A stretch of DNA of 64,000 bases from Leptobrachium leishanense (Eukaryota; Chordata; Amphibia; Anura; Megophryidae), in assembly GCA_009667805.1 (NCBI GenBank), contig CM019071.1, positions 44,775,593 to 44,839,592 of the forward strand. Direction: 5' to 3'. Positions 59,234 through 64,000 of this stretch are shown here, piece after piece. A program made the position numbers and the translations under genes. How positions within the stretch are numbered: position 1 is the stretch's first letter; each line of letters starts with the position of its first letter. Under the pieces are notes generated by a model. The model was not told where the DNA came from, did not search any database, and saw only the letters and a list, made by a program, of their open reading frames with translations.

Positions 59234-62200
59234 CTGAACGTGAAGACACAGATAAATGACTTAATCAGAAAGATAACGCAATGTATAGAATGTTATATAT
59301 GATTTATTGGTTCATGGTTTCTCTTCTTGATGTTTCATTGAGTGTTTCCTTAAAATACCTAAATCCCATTCCATGCACACATTTATTTAATAAGGTACAT
59401 TAAACATGCACATATAGACAAACCCATCACAATGACATACATGAATCCACAAACAGACAGACACATATACAAACAAGCCCCGTTCAGTCAGTAAGTGAGA
59501 TATTGGTCATGAAAGACCCATAAAGCAGGATGATATTGGTTTTCATTATGTTGTATTTACCTGCAGAGAACGGCATGAAGGCTTCATTCTTTTTCAAGCA
59601 TCCCTTCTTATCTAGAAAGCGGCTGGGGTCAAACTTGGTGGGGTTTTCAAAGTATTTGGGGTCTTTCAACACAGAGGTCAGTAATGGGAAAACCACGGTG
59701 CCCTAAAATATAAATCATATCTGTAAGGAAACTGAAACTGTATGGAGGTAAGAGTCTTACATAACGAGACGATAATGAGATGTGAGATCAGGGTCTAATA
59801 GTGATCATTCCACCAACGTAAACCTTAACAGTAGCAGATTATAAGAGAGAATGGAAGAGATCAAATTAGGCAATAAATCAAAAGTGGTAGAGACGGCATT
59901 TTTTTGTGAGAGTTGCACGTTCATTAATGACTCTATTCAAGGCAAACCTTGAATGACCAAATCCTGAATGGTTCATAGTTGTGGAACATTGGGGGGATTT
60001 CACTTTATGTCCCTCTGGCCACCGGTTCCTCTGGTCCCAGTTCTCCCTCAAGCTCAGGACCTGCTCCCAGGAGCAAGTAATGCAGATTACACACATCTGC
60101 CCATCCCGACGTCTATACATTTATACACTAGAATACTCCATTTATTACATATTTTCTGTTACCTTGGGAATGTGAAATCTTCTTAAAGTTGTGTCTTTGC
60201 TGGTCGCATGAGGGACTCCCAATGGCAAAATATCACCAAATCTCTGGATTTCGTGGATCACGGCGTCCGTATACGGCATCTTACTCCGGTCCTCCACTGA
60301 CGGACAGCGATCTTGGCCAATCACATTGTCTATTTCTTGGTGGATCTTTTCTAAATCAAACACAGTGAGCACAGTGATGTCCAAACCAATGTTTTAGGTT
60401 TTTTGGTTCCACCTTGTCTGTTAGAGAAGACACTGTATCATAATTTACTAAACCTTTACCAAATAGTTAGGAAAAGTGACTCCTGAGAAAAAAAAACGAC
60501 ACTGGTAAAAGTCAATATTATAACCCTCTGCATGTACTCTGGGTGTCCCTAAATGGCGTGAAATTCAATTATCTGTTCAACTCATGAAAAGTAACAATAT
60601 TGTGAAATTACCTAAAAAGTAAAATAAGAAAATTTATTTTTTTGATTAGACCTGTGTGATTCCATTTGGACCGATTCGCAAGTTGTTAGAAATATCAGCT
60701 ACTAAGCAGTTCTGATCGATCCGAGCTCTGAATTTGCCAATATCTGAACTGGATTGGTTTCCGCTTAAAAAAAATCCAAATCAAGCGGCCAGATCTGCAT
60801 ATAATCAGAAAAATTACAACTTAAATGGAATAGTAAAGAGAAAAACAAAATCCTAACCCCAACCCTAGTCTTAAACTAACCCTAAACCTAATCCTAGCCC
60901 TAGCTCTAACCTTAAATATATGACACAGAAACTGGAATCCTTGCCTTAGCCGTAACCCTAAACCTTGTCTTAACCCTAGCCCTAGCTTTAACCATTAATA
61001 TATGAGACACAGAAACTGGAACCCATGGCATAGCCATAACCCTAACCCTTGCCTTAAACCCTAGCCCTAACTGTGTTCATATAACACAGAAAACCTGTAA
61101 CCTTAACCCCAACCCTAGCCTTAGCCCCACCTAAGCATTTTTGTATGGAATTTACATAGATGTTTCCAAATTCAGAAACCCAAGATATTGGATGTTTCCA
61201 ATATTCTGCATCGACTGATTATAATTATTTCGGAATCCGATCTTTTTTGGTTCCAATATAATTGGTGCTGAGTTTTTGTGCTGAGCACATGCCTAGTGAT
61301 GATACCTTGTATCTCAGGATGTTTGAGAAGAATCAGGAGGGAGTATCTCATAGTCAGGCTTGTGGTATCTGTGCCGGCCAGGAATAAATCCATGACGCAT
61401 CCCAATAAATTCTCATTGTGGAATTCAGTCTTGGGATTGTTTTTCTCCTGGAAAAATTGGTAAAGTTATAGTGAAGCCCCTGTCCATTGAGTAATTAAAT
61501 TATGGACGCTAGTAGAAGAGGACAATGGGGATTTTTTACTGGCTCCTACCTCCGCCATCTTTATCATGAAGCAGTCTATGAAATCTCGAGGGCAGTTCTC
61601 ATCCAGAGACTCTCGGTGGGATTTGATCTGGTTTATCATAAAATCTTTTATGTTGTAAAATAATGTATAAATCTTCTGGTGGGGGCCGGGGATCCATCTC
61701 ATCACACTAGGGTAAAAACTCGTCAGCTGAAATAGAATTCAAGAGGTTGAGTTGAAGCAGATTTCTGGTTTCTGGCAGCGTTAGCGCTCACACAAGAGTT
61801 TAGACATTCCCAAGAATTTACACAGATATCAATGAACATGTTTAAAGTGTATCGTATCAGGACAGGGCGGGACACTCACCTGACCATAGGTTGTATTGAA
61901 TTGTACAATAACTTCTCTAAAATAAAATAAAAGTCTCTGGAAGTCCTTGTCCTCGTAGTCGTATCTTTCCCCAAACACAACTGACACAATCACGTTCGAC
62001 ACGGCCTGTCCAATCAGAATTACAGGGTCGAAAGGGGCCCCTGTGACAAGAAACACAGAGATCTAAACCAGACCAGGGAATTACTGAGAGTAAAAAATAT
62101 TAAGTCAACTAGTAAAACATTTGTAATTTCATGTCCAGGAACAAACTGTAGGGGTTATTCATTGAGAGACAATCTGAACAGTAAATTTCCCCATACGGTG

Positions 62201-63452
62201 ACATTTCGGGTCCATTCGGCTATTCAAAGAGCTGGCAGCTTGCCAAATCTTGCCAGCCAGTATGGTGCCTGTTCGGCGGCAGTGAAATACGGTGCCTGTC
62301 CGGCGACAGTGAAATACAGTGCCTGTTCAGCGGCAGTGAAATACGGTGCTGTTCGGCGGCAGTGAAATACGGTGCCTGTTCGGCATCAGTGAAATATGGT
62401 GCCTGTTCGACAGCAGTGAAATCCCCCATAGAGAAGCAATGGTTAATCTATTCACATTGAACAGCAGAGACATGTCAGTGAAATGCCCTGATGTTCAGTG
62501 GTTTCATTCTGCAGGTTTAATCAGGCGAATCCCATAGGCTTTAATGTGAAAAATATTCAGTTTTATACAATTTCTAATAAACCATTTATTATTTTATTCT
62601 GCAGCAAAATGTCTCTTAATAGATTTTTTAAGATCTTTTAGGCATTTTTCGGGATTTTTTCGGCATTTTGTTTCTGTTTTTTTTATTGTTTTCCCATTTT
62701 TCTGTAACAGACCTTTTTATTATCATTCATTGGATTTTATATTTAAATTCCAAGCATTTTCATTAAGTAATTTTTTTGCAAACAGCATTTCAATAAATTT
62801 TGAAACTTTTATCTAAAAGTTGGCTTTTCCCGCCATGCTCTGTGATATGTACAAAATAAATACGTGTGTTAACTAGACCAGTGTTTCTCAACTCCAGTCC
62901 TCAGTCAGGACCCCCCTAACAGGTCAGATTTTAAAGATCACCTTGTGGAAATACAGCCTGAATCCTGCAATCACTGAGCAGCAAATCATATCAGCTGTGT
63001 TTCACATATCCTGCAAACCTGGCCTGTTGTCAGTCCTGGGGGCCGGAGTTGAGAAACACTGAACTAGACCACACATGGAGAAGGACAGTTGTATCTATGT
63101 TTGTTTTTGTACTCGATATGACTTTAGTGGTCATGTGACTTTATGGGAGGAATTTTCCTGTTATGGGGATTAATTCCTGAGCATTAGCCGACGTTTCAGT
63201 TGAGTCGCTCTTGTTGGCTCTGACGACACCTAGTGAATGGTGCCCAAGGTGTAAGATAACACCTTGCCCTGTTTGATGCTCAGAATATAAACCTGCACTG
63301 ACCTTTCTTCTTCCCAAAGGCTTCTGAAAGACACCGAGCTTCCTCTTGAATTCTCTCTTCGATGCCCTTCTTCCCCATCCCGAAATTTCTCAAGGTCATG
63401 ATGGAGAATCGACGCATCGTCTTCCAACGCTCCCCGTTGCTCTCAATGACTC
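59043..63452 (-). CDS. CYP2-family cytochrome P450, gene C (partial, exons 3-9)
   Basis: Third paralog; exons 2 and 1 must lie beyond 64000. Exons in view: 63303-63452, 61880-62040, 61550-61726, 61306-61447, 60163-60350, 59561-59702, 59043-59233, with the same lengths and phases as genes A and B. Motifs: [20 protein letters not shown] and FSAGKRMCLG. No frame break seen. Unlike gene B it has no LINE in intron 8, only the empty site, and no array before exon 4. Exon 4 ends [14 protein letters not shown], closer to gene A than to B. Confidence 0.9.
59561..59702 (-). CDS. gene C exon 8
   Basis: GTVVFPLL to [16 protein letters not shown]. Confidence 0.92.
60163..60350 (-). CDS. gene C exon 7
   Basis: EKIHQEID to HIPK; K-helix HEIQR, then GDILPLGV. 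Confidence 0.92.
60351..60643. other. gene C intron 6 backbone
   Basis: Aligns with the start of intron 6 in genes A and B. No feature. Confidence 0.5.
60644..61292. mobile_element. old intron 6 transposon with telomere-like repeats (gene C)
   Basis: Left end TAGACCTGTGTG, right end CACATGCCTA. Degenerate CCCTAA units at 60850-61130 interspersed with ATATGACACAGAAACTGGAA. Confidence 0.6.
61306..61447 (-). CDS. gene C exon 6
   Basis: EKNNPKTEF to HPEIQ; I-helix [14 protein letters not shown]. Confidence 0.92.
61550..61726 (-). CDS. gene C exon 5
   Basis: [11 protein letters not shown] to IKMAE, with [12 protein letters not shown]. Confidence 0.92.
61880..62040 (-). CDS. gene C exon 4
   Basis: [19 protein letters not shown]; the ILIG replaces LLRQ-type residues of A and B. 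Confidence 0.92.
62153..62840. mobile_element. MITE of the GGGGTTATTC family, right end unclear
   Basis: Starts AGGGGTTATTCATTGAGAG and has the CAGTGAAATACGGTGCCTGT array (62255-62420) and the T-rich segment. The inverted right end seen in the other copies was not found, so it may be truncated. Confidence 0.6.
62879..63061. mobile_element. short hAT MITE, 183 bp
   Basis: Ends CAGTGTTTCTCAACTCC and GGAGTTGAGAAACACTG, 8-bp target duplication AACTAGAC at 62871-62878 and 63062-63069. Confidence 0.9.
63303..63452 (-). CDS. gene C exon 3
   Basis: [17 protein letters not shown] to FGKKKG. Confidence 0.92.
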
Positions 63453-63599
63453 CTGAAAATATCCAACACCAAATCAAATTCAACCTCTGCCAGGATTCAA
63501 TTTACAAAGTTGCAGGTTTGAGACCATGATGTCTGAATGACTGAACTACAGACTGAGGAAGGGCAAATCCATGCGATCTATTGAATACACCTTGTGAAC

Positions 63600-64000
63600 A
63601 GTGATGAGCCGAACACCCCCCTGTTCGGTTCGCATTCGAACTCGCACAATTTCAAAGGTTCGAGTTCGAACTCGAACACGAACCGAACTCAATGCAAGTC
63701 AATGGGACTCGAAAGTTCAATTTTTAGAGTGCCCTCCAAGAGGGCATATATGCAAGATATTTGCCATAAAAGGTGTATGGGGGTCCGGGTAGTGCCCTGG
63801 GGGACAGGAAACAAGGAAAAAAGTAAAAAAAAAATCATTTTTAAAGGAACAGTGAGTTTTCCATGAAATAAAGATTAAGAATAAAACCAAAAAAATTCCT
63901 TCAAATATCATGCCTAGGAGGTTCCCATAATCTGCCCGTGAAGTGGCGGATTTCTAGGATGTATAGAAACATTTTAAAACAAAAAATGACATTTCAAATG
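63600..64000. mobile_element. partial hAT MITE, relative of 53161-54020
   Basis: Shares GCCGAACACCCCC, GTGCCCTCCAAGAG, CATATATGCAAGATAT and CCATAAAAGGTGTA with the start of 53161-54020. Continues past the window edge. Confidence 0.7.

Overview
This is a stretch of vertebrate nuclear DNA, most likely amphibian (anuran). It holds a minus-strand tandem cluster of cytochrome P450 family 2 (CYP2) genes embedded in very repeat-rich DNA (hAT- and piggyBac-like MITEs, L2/CR1-type LINEs, a Ty3/gypsy chromovirus, minisatellites). The anuran assignment is an inference from the CYP2 sequences and repeat style. No bacterial features, CRISPR arrays or tRNA genes were recognised.

Layout by region. Gene A (2592-20452, minus) is a complete nine-exon CYP2 gene encoding 497 residues. 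Its 8.4-kb intron 1 is swollen by a foldback element with a minisatellite, LINE fragments, a MITE and a 4.1-kb LTR element without reverse transcriptase that sits inside a 31-bp minisatellite. Gene B (exon 9 at 24008, exon 1 ending 52620, minus) is a second CYP2 gene. A LINE with tandem 5' monomers sits in its intron 8, and a 6.1-kb gypsy element sits inside that LINE. Gene C (59043-63452, minus) is a third CYP2 gene with exons 9 to 3 in view; exons 2 and 1 lie beyond the right edge.

Exons 8 to 3 of gene B appear twice, on either side of a 100-N gap (40424-40523). The DNA left of the gap (24654-40423) and right of it (40524-49185) are the same locus end to end. They differ by small indels, by LINE monomer number and by the gypsy insertion, present only on the left. 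The simplest reading is two unmerged haplotypes of one locus, with an accidental filled-site/empty-site pair for the gypsy element. On that reading there are three CYP2 genes here, not four.

The three genes are paralogs made by tandem duplication. Exon lengths are identical (180, 163, 150, 161, 177, 142, 188, 142, 191 bp) and WxxxR, the I-helix AGT(D/E)T motif, ExxR and the FxxGxRxCxG haem loop are visible. The products should be microsomal haem-thiolate monooxygenases. Introns and intergenic DNA are also homologous between paralogs, so several insertions can be dated by empty sites in a sister gene. A 30-bp motif present once just past the stop codon of gene A has expanded to about 59 copies after gene B and about 87 after gene C.
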